Below, in pieces: positions 5,655 through 6,416 of a DNA stretch of 6,416 nucleotides. Location: NCBI GenBank assembly GCA_010365205.1, contig JAAFGU010000142.1, positions 1 to 6,416 on the forward strand. Reading direction: 5' to 3'. Source of the DNA: Aromatoleum sp. (lineage in GTDB: Bacteria > Pseudomonadota > Gammaproteobacteria > Burkholderiales > Casimicrobiaceae). A program made the position numbers and the translations under genes. Positions within the stretch are counted from its first letter, which is position 1; each line of letters starts with the position of its first letter. Below the pieces are notes generated by a model. It ran no database searches and was not told the DNA's origin. It saw nothing but the letters and a program-made list of their open reading frames with translations.

Positions 5655-6416
5655 TTAGAGGTCGAGCAACAGCCGCGCGGGATCCTCCAGCGCTTCCTTG
5701 ATCGCGACCAGCGACAGCACTGCCTCGCGGCCGTCGATGATCCGGTGATCGTACGACTGCGCGAGATAATTGATCGGCCGCACGACGACCTGGCCATTCT
5801 CGACAACCGCCCGTTCCTTCGTCGCGTGGACGCCGAGGATCGCCGATTGCGGCGGGTTTATGATCGGCGTCGACAACATCGAGCCGAACACGCCCCCGTT
5901 GCTGATCGTGTAGGTGCCGCCGGTGAGCTCGTCGACGGTCAGCTTGCCTTCGGCGGCGCGCTTGCCGAAGTCGGCGATCTTCGCCTCGATCTCCGCGATC
6001 GACAGCAAGTCGGCGTCGCGGAGGATCGGCACGACGAGACCGCGCGGACTGCCCACGGCGATGCCGATGTCGAAATAGCCATGGTAGACGATGTCGTTGC
6101 CGTCGATCGACGCATTGACGGCCGGAAATTTTTTCAGCGCGTGCACCACCGCCTTCACAAAAAAGCCCATGAAGCCGAGCTTGACGCCGTGCTCCTTCTC
6201 GAAACGGTCCTTGTATTTGTTGCGCAGCTCGATCACCGGCTGCATGTTGACCTCGTTGAACGTGGTCAGGATCGCAGCCGCGGATTGCGACTGGACGAGG
6301 CGTTCGGCGACGCGCTGGCGCAGCCGCGACATCGGCACACGCTGTTCGGGTCGATTGCCCAGCGCCGCCGGCATCGGCGCCGCGGGCGGCGGCGCCTTTG
6401 CCACGGGGGCCGCGGG
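5655..6416 (-). CDS. odhB: Dihydrolipoyllysine succinyltransferase (E2) of 2-oxoglutarate dehydrogenase, N-terminus cut
   Basis: The last 253 residues of the E2 core of 2-oxoglutarate dehydrogenase, which transfers the succinyl group from lipoyl-lysine to CoA in the TCA cycle. The visible part opens with a Pro/Ala-rich linker (residues 1-20 of the fragment). The acyltransferase domain follows, starting RVPMSRLRQRVAERL, with TFNEVNM (52-58), DIGIAVGSPRGLVVP (116-130), TISNGGVFGS (170-179) and the active-site stretch YDHRIIDGREAV (222-233); H224 and D228 are the catalytic His and Asp. Wording such as NEVNM, YDHRIIDG and the ending LEDPARLLLDL is typical of SucB/OdhB rather than pyruvate dehydrogenase E2. 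The lipoyl and E3-binding domains should lie beyond the right edge, as should sucA. The stop is TAA at 5657-5655, 27 bases before lpdA, indicating one operon. The first in-frame GTG (6404) lies inside the linker and is not the start. Confidence 0.96.
   Translation of the reverse strand, partial: PAAPVAKAPPPAAPMPAALGNRPEQRVPMSRLRQRVAERLVQSQSAAAILTTFNEVNMQPVIELRNKYKDRFEKEHGVKLGFMGFFVKAVVHALKKFPAVNASIDGNDIVYHGYFDIGIAVGSPRGLVVPILRDADLLSIAEIEAKIADFGKRAAEGKLTVDELTGGTYTISNGGVFGSMLSTPIINPPQSAILGVHATKERAVVENGQVVVRPINYLAQSYDHRIIDGREAVLSLVAIKEALEDPARLLLDL

Noticed and set aside
1..6416. A mobile element, defence system, CRISPR array or structured RNA gene.
   Set aside because: No transposase, integrase, terminal repeats, spaced direct repeats or tRNA/rRNA-like sequence was seen. 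Coding sequence fills nearly the whole window with core metabolic genes of uniform composition.

Overview
The window is GC-rich chromosomal DNA. It carries five co-directional protein genes on the minus strand, plus one probable micro-ORF, so transcription runs from high to low coordinates. There are no tRNA, rRNA, CRISPR, insertion-sequence or phage features. Protein wording and gene order point to a betaproteobacterium, probably Burkholderiales-like. The clues are the odhB-lpdA-zapE order, an E3 with the GGTCTNVGCIPSK redox motif, and a ZapE that reads like betaproteobacterial AFG1-type ATPases. No genus can be assigned from this alone.

Layout in transcription order: (1) 6416-5655, the C-terminal two thirds of odhB/sucB, the succinyltransferase E2 of 2-oxoglutarate dehydrogenase, cut by the window edge. 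(2) 5627-4197, lpdA, dihydrolipoamide dehydrogenase (E3). (3) 4196-4034, a 163-base gap holding a GC-rich hairpin without a U-tract and a 20-codon micro-ORF with a strong Shine-Dalgarno sequence; its stop overlaps the next start as ATGA. (4) 4033-2906, zapE, an AFG1/ZapE-family ATPase. (5) 2819-1815, an acrylyl-CoA reductase (AcuI/YhdH family) with a GTG start. (6) 1795 to the left edge, prpE, propionate-CoA ligase, missing only its last few dozen residues.

How the genes fit together: odhB and lpdA supply two of the three subunits of 2-oxoglutarate dehydrogenase, and sucA/odhA is expected just beyond the right edge. zapE is a common passenger next to this operon in betaproteobacteria. The last two genes form a small acyl-CoA module. 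PrpE activates propionate, and in some bacteria acrylate or 3-hydroxypropionate, to the CoA thioester. AcuI reduces acrylyl-CoA to propionyl-CoA, which can then enter central metabolism. The gap between acuI and prpE is only 19 bases, so they are very likely co-transcribed.

This is essentially ordinary core metabolism, and I see no convincing undescribed system. The points most worth checking are the acuI-prpE pairing, the micro-ORF coupled to zapE, and the lack of a recognisable ribosome binding site before lpdA.
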